NCBI GenBank assembly: GCA_903848645.1
Contig: CAINGU010000100.1
Span: 62,001-126,000 of the forward strand
DNA from: an uncultured cyanobacterium
GTDB taxonomy: Bacteria > Cyanobacteriota > Cyanobacteriia > Cyanobacteriales > Nostocaceae
Direction of reading: 5' to 3'
Length of the DNA: 64,000 nucleotides
The translations under genes were made by a program, and so were the position numbers. The notes beneath the pieces were generated by a model. It was not told the DNA's origin. It ran no database searches and worked only from the letters and a program-made list of their open reading frames with translations. Shown here in pieces: positions 28,313 through 37,948 of the stretch (position 1 is the stretch's first letter; every line of letters starts with the position of its first letter).

Positions 28313-28714
28313 TTAATCTCGCCAGTTCTCAATTTGCAGGTTTGGAATTCTTTCAAACTCCCGAACGTTAGCAGTTACAAGAATTAGTTCATGGGTTATT
28401 GCCGTTGCAGCAATGAGTACATCGTAAGCACCTATCGGAGTTCCTGCCTGTTTTAAAAAGCTCCTGATTTGAGCAGTTTGCTCTGCTTCTGCTGCTGCAA
28501 AAGGTAAAATTGTAACAGAATTAAGAAAGGATATAATCAGTGGTTGAATTTTGATAGCTCGTTGTGGATTAATTGCTAATCCATACTTCAATTCCATTGA
28601 TGTCACTGCGGAAACAGAAATATCGTCAGGGCAAATCAGCTTTAGTCGTTGTAATGTATTTGGATCACCTTTGACAAAATCACTTACTACACAAGTGTCA
28701 AGTAAATATTGCAT
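28313..28714 (-). CDS. PIN-domain toxin (VapC family)
   Basis: The protein has 133 residues. It begins MQYLLDTCVVSDFVKGD, with the first acidic ligand in LLDT and the second in SAVTSMELKYG. The third cluster is IGAYDVLIAATA and the fourth is VTANVREFERI. This is the classical VapC layout, distinct from the 7927-8313 toxin, which belongs to another PIN subgroup. It should cleave a specific RNA unless bound by the antitoxin encoded 17 bp upstream. Confidence 0.9.
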   Translation of the reverse strand: MQYLLDTCVVSDFVKGDPNTLQRLKLICPDDISVSAVTSMELKYGLAINPQRAIKIQPLIISFLNSVTILPFAAAEAEQTAQIRSFLKQAGTPIGAYDVLIAATAITHELILVTANVREFERIPNLQIENWRD

Positions 28715-28731
28715 AAATTCAATTAAAAATA

Positions 28732-28953
28732 TTAAACTGAAAATATGGTTTCATCAGGTGGCAGTAATTCATCTCGGTAGGACTCAAAGGTAATACTATC
28801 TGCAAAACCTTGATGTTGCAAAATTAGATTTGACCAAGTTCTAGTTTTGTTTTCTAGGAATGTAACTAATACAGTGCTTTCGTGAATGCCATTTGGTATT
28901 TCAGCAAGTTGGATTTTTCCATCTTTATAAATTCCCTGAACGGTTTTTAGCAT
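28732..28953 (-). CDS. Antitoxin partner of the VapC-type toxin
   Basis: This 73-residue protein begins MLKTVQGIYKDGKIQLAEIP, a beta-rich module that is common in cyanobacterial VapB-like antitoxins. The tail is acidic (SYRDELLPPDETIFSV) and would cover the PIN active site. It is the first gene of the operon. Its promoter region lies in the direct repeat 28952-29020, whose second copy is found past the toxin gene. Confidence 0.8.
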   Translation of the reverse strand: MLKTVQGIYKDGKIQLAEIPNGIHESTVLVTFLENKTRTWSNLILQHQGFADSITFESYRDELLPPDETIFSV

Positions 28954-29020
28954 GGATTAACCTCTATAAATTGGGTGATCATCATTACTATCAATTGTGC
29001 CACAAGAAATCCCTTGTTAT
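28952..29020. repeat. Direct repeat at the vapBC promoter (right copy)
   Basis: The repeat spans the antitoxin start codon and the upstream control region. It matches 28207-28275, most strongly over the last 42 bp. It probably contains the toxin-antitoxin operator. Confidence 0.8.
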
Positions 29021-29115
29021 ACCCCCACGCAACGAGAAGAGTTAGCAGATGATCATCATTAAGTACCTGAGCAAAATTAATTGAATATTTTTGGAACAAA
29101 TAAAAATCCCTGTAG

Positions 29116-29155
29116 TTCTTATCTGTTCCCTGTTCCCTGTTCCCTGTTCCCTCCC
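29116..29155. repeat. Tandem CTGTTCC repeat
   Basis: Four CTGTTCC heptamers occur in the spacer after the RNA helicase gene. They are the reverse complement of the GGGAACA unit found at 13078 and 63460. Confidence 0.75.
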
Positions 29156-29191
29156 CAAATGTACAATTATTTTGCACAACTACTTATAATA

Positions 29192-30532
29192 TTACCTACG
29201 TTTACCAGAACGACGTGGTGTAGGAGAACTAGGACCAGACTTTTTATCACCTGCTGCTGTGCGTGAAGAAGGCTGTCTAGGGGACTTTTGGGAAGCAGAT
29301 TTAGGAGCAGAACGACGAGTCCGCTGATTCCCACCACCAGAAGGAGCTTTGCGTCCATTGGGAATTGGTTCAGCCTTAATTTCCGGGTTCACAGCAAAAC
29401 CAGACACCACTTCTTTAGGTAAACGCTGCTCAATTAGTTGCTCAATATCCGCTAACAAATGATGTTCATCAACACATACGAGGGATATCGCTTGACCTTC
29501 CGCCCCAGCGCGTCCAGTCCGTCCAATGCGATGGACATAATCCTCTGGGACATTGGGTAAATCGTAGTTAATGACGTGGGGTAGTTCGCTGATATCAAGA
29601 CCCCGCGCAGCAATATCCGTTGCTACCAATACCTGCAAAGTCCCATCTTTGAACTTAGCTAAAGCGTGTGTTCGCGCTCCCTGACTCTTATTACCGTGAA
29701 TAGCCAAGGCTTGAATGCGGTCTTCTCCTAGCTGCTTCACCAACCGGTCAGCCCCATGCTTAGTGCGGCTAAACACTAATACTTGATACCATTTATTTTC
29801 CCGAATCAGATGGGAAAGTAATTGGCGCTTCCGTTCCCGGTCAACGTGGTAAACTTTTTGTGATATCGTAGCCGCAGTCACATTCCGGCGTGCAACTTCA
29901 ATCATTGTCGGGTTATTTAGTAACCCAGCCGCCAGGGTTTTAACTTTATCAGAGAATGTGGCAAAAAATAGCAAATTCTGACGTTGTTTCGGCAAAAGTG
30001 AGAGGACGCGGCGAATATCATTAATAAAGCCCATGTCCAGCATTCGATCTGCTTCATCCAGTACCAACACTTCTACACGGGATAGGTTTACAGTCCCTTG
30101 TTGAACATGATCTAGCAGTCGTCCGGGGGTGGAAACTAAAATATCTATGCGGGTTCTCAATTTCTGTTTTTGGGGACCAATACTCACGCCCCCAAACATC
30201 ACCATGGAATTCAGATTTAAGTATTTACCATAATCACGGACACTTTCTTGCACCTGTGCAGCGAGTTCACGGGTAGGTGTCAGAATTAACGCCCGAATTG
30301 GGGGAAATCCCTGAGAATTGCTGGGAACGCTCTTATGAGCAGACAAACGATGTAACAGGGGCAGAGTGAAGCTGGCAGTTTTACCAGTACCAGTTTGCGC
30401 TCCAGCCATAATATCACCCCCAGCCAATACCACAGGGATAGCCTGTTTCTGGATTGGTGTGGGTTGATCATATCCCCGCTCAGTGACAGCACGGACAATT
30501 TCAGGGGACAAGCCGAGATCAAAAAAAGACAT
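29192..30532 (-). CDS. DEAD-box RNA helicase (RhlE-like)
   Basis: This 446-residue protein begins [16 protein letters not shown] with the Q motif at [10 protein letters not shown], motif I AQTGTGKT, motif II VLDEAD, motif III written FATFS instead of the usual SAT, and motif [12 protein letters not shown]. The last 70 residues are basic and low-complexity ([17 protein letters not shown]), typical of RhlE-type RNA tethering. The ATG at 30532 follows GGAGTTCT and was chosen over an upstream frame. It unwinds RNA in ribosome assembly or decay, often under cold stress in cyanobacteria. Confidence 0.93.
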   Translation of the reverse strand: MSFFDLGLSPEIVRAVTERGYDQPTPIQKQAIPVVLAGGDIMAGAQTGTGKTASFTLPLLHRLSAHKSVPSNSQGFPPIRALILTPTRELAAQVQESVRDYGKYLNLNSMVMFGGVSIGPQKQKLRTRIDILVSTPGRLLDHVQQGTVNLSRVEVLVLDEADRMLDMGFINDIRRVLSLLPKQRQNLLFFATFSDKVKTLAAGLLNNPTMIEVARRNVTAATISQKVYHVDRERKRQLLSHLIRENKWYQVLVFSRTKHGADRLVKQLGEDRIQALAIHGNKSQGARTHALAKFKDGTLQVLVATDIAARGLDISELPHVINYDLPNVPEDYVHRIGRTGRAGAEGQAISLVCVDEHHLLADIEQLIEQRLPKEVVSGFAVNPEIKAEPIPNGRKAPSGGGNQRTRRSAPKSASQKSPRQPSSRTAAGDKKSGPSSPTPRRSGKRR

Positions 30533-30739
30533 AGAACTCCAAAAATAACATCGGCCTGTCGCCAATCACGGCTTCAGTCTTAGGCGGACGAATGGTTTAA
30601 AATGCTAAATGGGCAGTAAGCACCAAGACTAGGAGCAAATCCCACAGTCATCTATCATAGCAGAATTATTGCTAAATCTGAATGTGGTTGTTGATTCTCC
30701 CTTATCCTGACAATTTAGTTAAAATTTCACATCAGAAAA

Positions 30740-31708
30740 ATGAGTAAAAATCTGCAAGGCAAAATAGCATTAGTCACAGGTGCTACCAGAGGGATTGGTA
30801 AAGGAATTGCTGTAGGTTTGGGAGAAGCTGGTGCTACTGTATATATTACAGGACGCACTCTTGAACCTACTAATGATGATAGTCTCAGTGGTAGTTTACA
30901 GGAAACTGAAACCGCCGTTGTCGAAGCTGGTGGTATTTGTGTTTCTGTGCAAGTTGATCATAGTGATGATGAGCAAATTCGGCAACTTTTTGAACGGATT
31001 GAAAGAGAACAAAATGGTCAATTAGATATTTTAGTTAATAATGTTTATGCAGGAGTAGAAGCCATCAGAAAATCCTTTGGTAAATCCTTTTGGGAGTCTG
31101 AACCGAGTTTTTGGGATGCTGCTAATAATGTGGGTTTACGAAGTCATTATGTGGCTAGTATTTATGCCGCAAGGATGATGACAAAACGGAAAAAAGGGAT
31201 TATTTTTACTATTTCTTCTTGGGGAGGAATGTCTTATATTTTTAGTGTTCCCTATGGTGTGGGGAAAAGTGCTTGTGATAGATTAGCCGCAGATATGGCT
31301 AAAGAATTAAAAGATTATCATGTGACTTCTTTAGCTATTTATCCGGGTATTGTGGGTACGGAACAGATTACAAGTTTTGCCAAAGAACAGAGTTTAGAAA
31401 ACGGTAATTCTTCATCATTTGGTGATGGTTATAATTGGGAAACACCGTTATTTACTGGGAGAGCGATCGCTCATTTAGCATCTGATGATAATATTATCAA
31501 ATATACAGGTAAAATCCAAGTTGTCGCTGAAGTTGCCAAGAGATATGGATTTGTAGATCAAAATGGCAATCGTCCTGTATCTTTACGTTCTTTGAGGTTT
31601 ATTTTACCAAGGGTAATCCCTTTTTTAAGAAATTATGCTTGGTTAATTCCTGATTTAACAATACCTTGGTTAGTGATTTTCTTCTCTATGATTAGTAGTA
31701 GATTTTAG
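30740..31708 (+). CDS. Short-chain dehydrogenase/reductase (DHRS1-like)
   Basis: The protein has 322 residues. The NAD(P) site is TGATRGIGKG (residues 14-23), NN in VNNVYAG marks the structural Asn, the catalytic Ser is in TISSWGG, and Tyr and Lys are in YGVGKSACD. The extra C-terminal part (after residue 255) with two hydrophobic segments resembles the membrane-associated DHRS1 group. It reduces or oxidises a carbonyl or alcohol; the substrate is unknown. It is divergent from the helicase gene. Confidence 0.88.
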   Translation: MSKNLQGKIALVTGATRGIGKGIAVGLGEAGATVYITGRTLEPTNDDSLSGSLQETETAVVEAGGICVSVQVDHSDDEQIRQLFERIEREQNGQLDILVNNVYAGVEAIRKSFGKSFWESEPSFWDAANNVGLRSHYVASIYAARMMTKRKKGIIFTISSWGGMSYIFSVPYGVGKSACDRLAADMAKELKDYHVTSLAIYPGIVGTEQITSFAKEQSLENGNSSSFGDGYNWETPLFTGRAIAHLASDDNIIKYTGKIQVVAEVAKRYGFVDQNGNRPVSLRSLRFILPRVIPFLRNYAWLIPDLTIPWLVIFFSMISSRF

Positions 31709-31801
31709 GGATTGGGATTTTTTACAGGTGTCTATTGTGATCTTAATTTTCAGAAAAATAGTATACAATAAATAAAAAGTCATCAAGTAGTGGATAAAAT
31801 C

Positions 31802-32470
31802 ATGGTTAACCAACTTTTAATCAATGATATTGATAATTGTGATGTACCAGATGTCAACCTGCTAGTCACCGAAGATGATACACCCGTGGATAATCTCGCA
31901 TCTGAAAAACAACAGCGTCTTTTAGTTGGTTCTCTTTATAGTTCCTTAAAAAATCAGGTTTTTCTCGCAGCAGCTAATGTTGGTGTTTATCATACTTATG
32001 GTGAACCTGCTATAGTTCCTGATGTATTTATCAGTTTTGATGTTGAAGTTCCTGAAAATTGGTGGGAAAAACAAAACCGTTGTTACTTAGTTTGGAAATT
32101 TGGTAAATCACCGGAAGTTGTCATCGAAATTGTCTCTAATCAAAAAGGTGAGGAGTTAGGTAAAAAACTGAAAATCTATGAACAAATGCGGGTATCTTAC
32201 TATATTGTCTATGACCCAAATCAACAATTAGGAGAGCAAGTTTTAAGAATTTACACTCTCAAAGCTAGACGTTATATAGAAACTACAAACAACTGGTTAG
32301 ATGAGATTGGCTTAGGTATAACTTTGTGGACAGGAGAATTTGAAGGTAGACATAGTTCTTGGTTGCGTTGGTGTTATGAAGATGGTACTGTCTTACCTAC
32401 TGGTGATGAACGCGCTCAATTATTAGCGGAAAGATTAAAGGCTTTGGGTGTAGACCCTGATAGTATTTAA
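31802..32470 (+). CDS. Uma2-family (DUF820) endonuclease-fold protein
   Basis: This 222-residue protein has the PD-(D/E)xK-like fold of DUF820: PDVFISFDVEVPENW, then VVIEIVSNQKGEELGKKLKIYEQ. The Asp of PDV, the Glu of VIEIVS and the Lys of the following helix form the presumed active site. The ending AQLLAERLKALGVDPDS is the usual tail. Families of such proteins fill cyanobacterial genomes and are not firmly assigned to a function. A GTG four codons upstream is an alternative start. Confidence 0.85.
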   Translation: MVNQLLINDIDNCDVPDVNLLVTEDDTPVDNLASEKQQRLLVGSLYSSLKNQVFLAAANVGVYHTYGEPAIVPDVFISFDVEVPENWWEKQNRCYLVWKFGKSPEVVIEIVSNQKGEELGKKLKIYEQMRVSYYIVYDPNQQLGEQVLRIYTLKARRYIETTNNWLDEIGLGITLWTGEFEGRHSSWLRWCYEDGTVLPTGDERAQLLAERLKALGVDPDSI

Positions 32471-33072
32471 AGGTGATTAAGTAGGGATAAAGCGCAATAC
32501 TAAACCCTGATAAATGTAGTATAAAAACTGGAAAATTTTTGCTTTTAAACCCACGTATCCCTTACAAGACCGAAGGAATAGGTGGGTTTTGTCTGTGTAG
32601 CCACCTATCCCTCACGGGTGCTGGAAGCATCTTTCTAATCGCCAGGTGAAGTTATTGCAAACCGTATAATCTCGTAGCAACAATATTGTCTTCTTCATTA
32701 GTTGCTATCTACCCGAAGTATTAAATATAATTTTTATTTTTTAAGCTTTTGCAGATAGTAGTTTTACTATCAATGGTGGGGTTTATCGCTAATTCATGCT
32801 GATTATTCCTATTAGGTAGAACATAGTTATATATACGCAAATTAAGTATGTGCAACTCTATTCAAACAATATGTATTTATATAAATAAAACCCTGATATA
32901 TAAAATTTTCAGGCATTTCTATATGTCAATCTTCATAAATCAAGAGCTTTAATTAAAGCTTTGATGAAGTTGCGAATAAAACATAGACACAAGAATCCAA
33001 TCATGCAAAAGTATATTCAGTAGTCAAAAAGTTTTGCAAAAAAAACAACACACCAATACGGGAATATAAAAA
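32471..33072. other. Long intergenic region with half of a MITE-like core
   Basis: The part 32541-32645 is a half copy, in reverse orientation, of the core of element copy 3 (ACACAGACAAAACCCACC on its minus strand). It has no matching partner end, so it is a relic. The remainder upstream of the PEP-CTERM gene is AT-rich and should contain its promoter. Confidence 0.6.
32541..32645. repeat. Half copy of the ACACAGACAAAACCCACC element core
   Basis: Read on the minus strand it runs from GGCGATTAGAAAGATGC to the AAACCCACCTATTCCTTCGG arm, as in copy 3 at 35417-35477. Terminal repeats are absent. Confidence 0.75.
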
Positions 33073-34242
33073 ATGTTAACAACATCCTCTCAAAAAATAC
33101 TAGGTTATGTAGCTCTCGGAGTTTCATCCTTCACTGTGTTCATGGCTTCTCAAGTACCTCAAGCCTACGCAGCTAGTTTAAGTTTTTCCGCTACAGGAAC
33201 TAACTCTGCAACAGGTAGCAGTCTAGCATCATCAGTTACTTTTAGTGACTCGTTAAACCCAGGTAAATTGACTGTCACTCTTACTAATACTGGGACAGGT
33301 GCAAAAGAGCCTTCTGATGTTCTGACTTCACTTTTCTGGGACTACAATGCTGATTCCCCTTCAAACGTATCGTTATTTTCAGCCACAGCAGGAAAAGTAA
33401 CTACAGAGACTGGTAACATCACCACCAGTAATGTCGATCTTCTTAATATTGGTACAACTAAAGCGGGTAAGACTACTTATAGTCCAGAATGGGCATTTGC
33501 ATATAAGTCCACTGGCTTAGGTGGAGCTTCTTCTACTGGTTATGTACCAGTAACTCAAAACTATGGACTTGGTACTGCTGGCTTAGGTATTTTTCAAGGC
33601 ATAGGTGGCGGAACCCAACAGGCCTATGGCATCATAGATGGCTACAACAGCGGTGCGAATTCACCAATACAAGACAATCCTTTTGTTAACAATACTGCAA
33701 CTTTCGTTTTATCAGGTACATTTGATATTAGTAAGATTGGTAACATTCGCTTTCAGTATGGTACAGCACTAAATGAAGGCTACACAACCCCAACACCTAC
33801 TCCAACACCTACTCCAACACCAACCCCAACACCAACACCCACTCCAACTCCAACACCCACTCCAACACCCACTCCAACACCTACTCCAACCCCAACACCT
33901 ACTCCTACTCCAACCCCAACCCCAACCCCAACACCAACACCAACACCAACACCAACACCAACACCTACTCCAACACCTACTCCAACACCCACTCCAACAC
34001 CAACACCAACACCTACTCCAACACCCACTCCAACACCAACACCCACTCCAACACCCACTCCAACACCAACACCAACACCAACCCCAACACCAACACCCAC
34101 TCCAACACCTGCTCCAACACCCACTCCAGGTCCTTACTACACTCCAACTCCTCAACCTAAGAAAATTCCTGAACCTACTGCAACAACAGCCTTTGGCTTA
34201 TTTGCTCTAGCTGCACTCAGATTAATCAAGAGAAGATTTTAG
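33073..34242 (+). CDS. PEP-CTERM surface protein with a long Thr-Pro repeat linker
   Basis: This 389-residue exported protein has a signal peptide (about residues 1-35, ending QAYAAS) and a beta-rich domain (36-236). A run of alternating Thr-Pro dipeptides follows (about residues 238-352), then the sorting tail [21 protein letters not shown] and basic residues. The tail is the PEP-CTERM signal that is cut by an exosortase. The globular part shares the [11 protein letters not shown] and QDNPFVNN pattern with the other PEP-CTERM protein at 11933. The linker would hold the domain away from the cell surface and is a likely glycosylation target by its Thr content. A terminator follows. Confidence 0.88.
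   Translation: MLTTSSQKILGYVALGVSSFTVFMASQVPQAYAASLSFSATGTNSATGSSLASSVTFSDSLNPGKLTVTLTNTGTGAKEPSDVLTSLFWDYNADSPSNVSLFSATAGKVTTETGNITTSNVDLLNIGTTKAGKTTYSPEWAFAYKSTGLGGASSTGYVPVTQNYGLGTAGLGIFQGIGGGTQQAYGIIDGYNSGANSPIQDNPFVNNTATFVLSGTFDISKIGNIRFQYGTALNEGYTTPTPTPTPTPTPTPTPTPTPTPTPTPTPTPTPTPTPTPTPTPTPTPTPTPTPTPTPTPTPTPTPTPTPTPTPTPTPTPTPTPTPTPTPTPTPTPTPTPTPTPTPTPTPAPTPTPGPYYTPTPQPKKIPEPTATTAFGLFALAALRLIKRRF
33784..34132 (+). repeat. Coding tandem repeat of CCAACACCTACT units
   Basis: About 29 twelve-base units (CCAACACCTACT and synonymous variants) encode Thr-Pro-Thr-Pro. The third codon positions vary among A, C and T while the amino acids stay fixed. The opposite strand carries long open frames here that are only shadows. 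Confidence 0.95.
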
Positions 34243-34616
34243 TTAACAAATAGTCACTTAAGTGACTATTAACAACAGATATTAAAGGGTCGGTTTTCCT
34301 GTCATGTTCGCAACAAATGGCTGGAAAACTGACCTTTTTTATTTGCTTTTTTATTTTTGATATCATAAATAGTAAATTACTCCTAAGTAAGTGGGCGTTA
34401 AAAAATATAATATAAACCTAACCCCCCAACCCCCTTACCTACGAGGGAAGGGGGAGTCAAAGCCTCTCCAGTATTAAGAGTTATTCCTTTTCCCTCTCCT
34501 TGTAGGAGAGGGTTAGGGAGAGGTAGGGGAGAGGTTTTATATTTAATTGTGCCAAGCTACTTACTATAGAGAAGTTGCGTGTAATATCTCTAGATTGGGT
34601 GAAGAAAAATATAACT
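34243..34616. other. Intergenic region with terminator and GC-rich hairpin repeat
   Basis: It contains a palindrome AATAGTCACTTAAGTGAC (34252-34271), a rho-independent terminator at 34288-34341, and a repeat at about 34418-34545. That repeat has CCTAACCCCC-type arms pairing with GGGTTAGGGAGAGG and is similar to the core of element copy 2 at 18250-18360. No gene was seen. Confidence 0.6.
34288..34341 (+). terminator. Rho-independent terminator of the Thr-Pro PEP-CTERM gene
   Basis: GGTCGGTTTTCC pairs with GGAAAACTGACC (34288-34299 with 34323-34334) and is followed by TTTTTTATTTG. Confidence 0.85.
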
Positions 34617-35330
34617 ATGCCTATATTAAGCACTACGGGAAATACGGAAACAGTTCACAGTCAAGCTGGGACAATGATAGAGTTGCATTCTGTTTCCAAA
34701 ACTTATCTTCATAGTCATCATGCTTTACTTGATGTTAGTCTGCAAGTAAATAAAGGAGAATTTCTATTTATTACGGGTGCTAGTGGTTCTGGTAAATCCA
34801 CACTTTTGAAAATGCTCTATGGTGCGGAATTACCTACCCAGGGAGAAGTGATAGTTGATAATATTAATGTAGCCACTTTAGAAAACTATGGTTTATCATT
34901 ATTGCGTCGTCGTATTGGCATTGTTTTTCAAGACTATAAACTCATTCCCCAGCGCACAGTTGCCGAAAATATCACTTTTGTATTACAAGCACAAGGTTAT
35001 ACTCGCAAAGAAATTCAACGTCGCTTAGAACCAACTTTAAAATTAGTGGGTTTATTATCTAAAGCTGACAGATTTCCAGATCAACTTTCTGGGGGAGAAC
35101 AGCAGCGGGTAAGTATTGCGCGAGCAATTGTAGGCACACCACCTTTACTATTAGCTGATGAACCTACGGGTAATCTTGATCCTGATAATTCTTGGCAAGT
35201 AATTGAAATTTTTCAAAAGTTAAATTCCTTTGGGGCAACGGTGATTATCACTACCCATGATGAGCAATTAGTAAGGCGTTGTCATCATCCAGTGGTGCAA
35301 GTTAAAGATGGAAAATTATATCGAAAGTAA
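34617..35330 (+). CDS. ftsE: FtsE-type ABC ATPase
   Basis: This 237-residue ATPase has Walker A GASGSGKS (about residues 54-61), the signature LSGGEQQR, Walker [13 protein letters not shown] and switch His in ITTHDE. It has the FtsE hallmark [14 protein letters not shown]. FtsE with the membrane partner FtsX controls septal peptidoglycan hydrolysis in cell division. No ftsX lies next to it, so the pair is not adjacent here. The frame extends to a TTG upstream; the ATG of MPILST was chosen. The N-terminal 20 residues before IELHSVSK are variable. Confidence 0.88.
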   Translation: MPILSTTGNTETVHSQAGTMIELHSVSKTYLHSHHALLDVSLQVNKGEFLFITGASGSGKSTLLKMLYGAELPTQGEVIVDNINVATLENYGLSLLRRRIGIVFQDYKLIPQRTVAENITFVLQAQGYTRKEIQRRLEPTLKLVGLLSKADRFPDQLSGGEQQRVSIARAIVGTPPLLLADEPTGNLDPDNSWQVIEIFQKLNSFGATVIITTHDEQLVRRCHHPVVQVKDGKLYRK

Positions 35331-35364
35331 TTAAATATAGCAGGAATAAGTCTAAAGCTTTTTA

Positions 35365-35608
35365 GAAGGTGTTTGAAAAGTCTAAATTCATACTAGCCCT
35401 GGCGATTAGAAAGATGCCTTCGGCTCCCGTAAGGGATACGCGGCTACACAGACAAAACCCACCTATTCCTTCGGAACGCTACGCGAACGTGGGTTAAAAA
35501 GCTTAATTTTTCGCTAGTCCACGCAGGTGGACTTGGTTTGTGTAGTAGCGTTCGCCCTTGGCGTGGCGAAGCCATATTATATTCGCCCAAAACTTTTCAA
35601 ACATCCTC
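35365..35608. mobile_element. MITE-like element, copy 3
   Basis: The left end GAAGGTGTTTGAAAAGT and right end ACTTTTCAAACATCCTC form imperfect inverted repeats flanked by TTA (35362-35364 and 35609-35611). The core has the ACACAGACAAAACCCACC hairpin arms, as in copy 1, with small GGCTCCCGTAAGGGATACGC- and GGCGTGGCGAAGCC-type inserts. The right TTA is the complement of the menH stop codon. Confidence 0.8.
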
Positions 35609-36403
35609 TTAGAGAAAATTTTGAATATGTTGCACAAATGCTAAAGTATTTTCTAGGTGGATATTATGTCCAACTTGAGGAATTATTTGTAATTTAGCAA
35701 AGTTACATTTTTCAGTTATTGCAATATTAATGCCAATAAACTTTTCATCTTTTTCACCAACTAATAATAATAGAGGAATAGTATTTTTAATTAACAATTC
35801 CCATAAATAAGGTTGAGAACCTGTTCCCATAAACTGCAATGATTTGACTAAATTGAGGGGATGATTGGTTAATCTACTGGCTATCATAGATTGGTATTGA
35901 GGATGATTTTTGATATCTCCAAAAATAGGCCGTTGATACCAATTATTGAGAAAGTGATAAAAATCATCTTTATTGATCATTCTAGTTAATTTCTGAGCTA
36001 TTTGAGCATCACTTTTAATTCTCGTTAATCTTGCTGTTTCTGTTGCTAAACCTGGGGAAGCAGATTCTAAAATAACTTTAATAAATCTGTGGGGAAAATG
36101 CAGGGTGAGATATAAAGCTAATCTTCCTCCCATTGAATAACCAATTAAATAACATTGGTCTATTTTTAATTGATCTAATAATTGTATAATAGCTGTGGCT
36201 GTAGAGGCCATTGTATAGCCTTCATCATCTAAAACCTGAGTTTTCCCATGTCCAGGTAAATCAATAGTCAGATAGGAAAAATTATTATATAGTAATTTTA
36301 TGGCTTCGTCAAATTCATGAATATTACCCATAAAGCCATGTAGAAATAGAATTAGTGGTTTATGAAAATTACCTGTTAAAGAATAATTGAATATATATGT
36401 CAT
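35609..36403 (-). CDS. menH: MenH-like alpha/beta hydrolase (SHCHC synthase, phylloquinone pathway)
   Basis: This 264-residue alpha/beta hydrolase has the oxyanion motif FLHGFMGN, the nucleophile Ser90 in LIGYSMGGR, Asp219 in VGEKDEKF and His246 in VGHNIHLE. The GYSMGGR elbow and length fit MenH, which forms 2-succinyl-6-hydroxy-2,4-cyclohexadiene-1-carboxylate on the way to phylloquinone of photosystem I. No other men genes are in view, so another hydrolase role is possible. It starts directly after the stop of the histidine kinase gene. Its stop codon coincides with the element copy 3 target duplication. Confidence 0.75.
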   Translation of the reverse strand: MTYIFNYSLTGNFHKPLILFLHGFMGNIHEFDEAIKLLYNNFSYLTIDLPGHGKTQVLDDEGYTMASTATAIIQLLDQLKIDQCYLIGYSMGGRLALYLTLHFPHRFIKVILESASPGLATETARLTRIKSDAQIAQKLTRMINKDDFYHFLNNWYQRPIFGDIKNHPQYQSMIASRLTNHPLNLVKSLQFMGTGSQPYLWELLIKNTIPLLLLVGEKDEKFIGINIAITEKCNFAKLQIIPQVGHNIHLENTLAFVQHIQNFL

Positions 36404-37948
36404 TTAAGAAATAACCTGGATAGGAATCTCAATTTGAAATTCTGTACCTTTTTCAGGACTAGAAAAACAGCGGATTTTACCTTTATGTTCTTCAACAATA
36501 ATTTGGTAAGTAATAGATAATCCTAAACCAGTTCCCTTACCTACAGGTTTTGTTGTAAAAAAGGGATCAAATATTCGTTGCTGATTTTCTTTGGGAATAC
36601 CAATTCCATTATCAGCAATGGCAATTAAAATAAAATTAGATTCTACTAATTTAGTAGTAATGGAAATTTGGGGATTTTCTACTAATTGTTTAGTTTCTAA
36701 AGCATCAATAGCATTGGTTAAGATATTCAAAAATGCCTGGTTAAGTTTTGCTGCATAACACTCTATTAGTGGTAAATCATCATATTTCTTAATAATTTCA
36801 ATGGCTGGAGAATCTAATTGTTTATGAAATTGAGAATGAAGTATCATGAGAATACTGTCTATATTTTTATGAATATCAACTTTTTTGATTTCAGTTTCAC
36901 CTAAGTGAGAAAAAGTTCGCAGAGACAGCACAATATCGCGGCTGCGACTTGTACCGATTTCCATTGATTTTATAACTTTTGGTAAATCTGATTTAATAAA
37001 ATCTAAATCAATTAATTTCGTAAGAATCTTTATTTCTATTTCTTTATCAACTTTGAAATGATATTTTTCATAAAGTTCTACTAGTTGTAATAAGTCTGTC
37101 ATGTATTGGTGAAGATGAGGGAGGTTAGGATGGATAAAATTGATAGAATTATTAAGTTCGTGAGCTATTCCCGCAACTAGCTGTCCCAAACTACACATTT
37201 TTTCCTTTTGGATAAGTTGAATTTGGGTTTTTTCTATTTCCTCTAATGCTTCTTGAATTTTATTATCACTAATTGTTAAATTTTTTAATGTGTGAAAAAG
37301 CAAGATGAAAAAATTTATTAATGCTAGGCATAAACCTGCTGTTTGAATAATTTGTAATGTATATGTTCTATTATTAGATATATTCTGCTGTTCTGTAGTG
37401 ATTTGATTCATTAAGTTTAGTAATTGCAGATTATTCTTATTTGAATAAGCTATGGCATCTTGTAATGATTGCTGAGGAATTTTATTTCTAGAGGAAATAA
37501 TAGGTTCAATTTTGAGTTTATATGGATTCCAAATTGCTTCAGATTGAGTGAGTAGATTTTTAATTTTAGTATTTTGCATAGCGGGAATAAATACTGGTTT
37601 TCCATCACTACCAGTTACGGTTTTTCCTATTTTTAATCCTATTAAAGTTTGATCAAATTGTTTGTAAGCCTGTGCTAATTCATCCTGTGGAATAGTGATT
37701 GTTTGTGCGGTCTGTGTTGCTATTTGTAATTGTAAGATAGTTTTCGAAATTCTTTGTGATAACATTCGCTGACGACCAGACAAGTTAATAATTATAGCAT
37801 CTTCTTTTAATTGAGAAGATATCAAAAAATTAGGAAGAAGAACACCTAAATCAAAACACAAAAATAGAGCCGCTGAAAGAAAAATAATCCGGTATTTTCC
37901 TGGAAAAAATAAATATTTAGGCACTATTTGCTGAAATTTTGCTATCAT
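36404..37948 (-). CDS. Membrane sensor histidine kinase with PilJ/NIT-like sensor
   Basis: The protein has 514 residues. There are membrane helices at about 21-43 and 200-220. The outside domain between them has the SGRQRMLSQRISK motif of the PilJ N-terminal/nitrate-sensor-like fold, which binds small anions in related proteins. The kinase has the H box with His263 (GIAHELNNSIN), an N box in LTNAIDAL, and G boxes IADNGIGIP and GKGTGLGLSI, so it is complete. No response regulator gene is next to it. It is followed without spacing by menH, so the two may be co-transcribed. Confidence 0.87.
   Translation of the reverse strand: MIAKFQQIVPKYLFFPGKYRIIFLSAALFLCFDLGVLLPNFLISSQLKEDAIIINLSGRQRMLSQRISKTILQLQIATQTAQTITIPQDELAQAYKQFDQTLIGLKIGKTVTGSDGKPVFIPAMQNTKIKNLLTQSEAIWNPYKLKIEPIISSRNKIPQQSLQDAIAYSNKNNLQLLNLMNQITTEQQNISNNRTYTLQIIQTAGLCLALINFFILLFHTLKNLTISDNKIQEALEEIEKTQIQLIQKEKMCSLGQLVAGIAHELNNSINFIHPNLPHLHQYMTDLLQLVELYEKYHFKVDKEIEIKILTKLIDLDFIKSDLPKVIKSMEIGTSRSRDIVLSLRTFSHLGETEIKKVDIHKNIDSILMILHSQFHKQLDSPAIEIIKKYDDLPLIECYAAKLNQAFLNILTNAIDALETKQLVENPQISITTKLVESNFILIAIADNGIGIPKENQQRIFDPFFTTKPVGKGTGLGLSITYQIIVEEHKGKIRCFSSPEKGTEFQIEIPIQVIS

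Noticed and set aside
28947-29177. 76-codon minus-strand frame across the vapBC promoter
   Set aside because: It is built from the tandem GGGAACA repeat and the promoter repeat, and overlaps the antitoxin start.
33784-34132. CRISPR-like array
   Set aside because: The repeats are contiguous 12-bp coding units without spacers, and no cas gene is present.
33769-34210. Long open frames on the other frames and strand across the Thr-Pro region
   Set aside because: They are a product of the 12-bp repeat (poly Gly-Val, His-Gln or Cys-Trp frames) and have no start signal or family; only the Thr-Pro frame joins a signal peptide to a PEP-CTERM tail.
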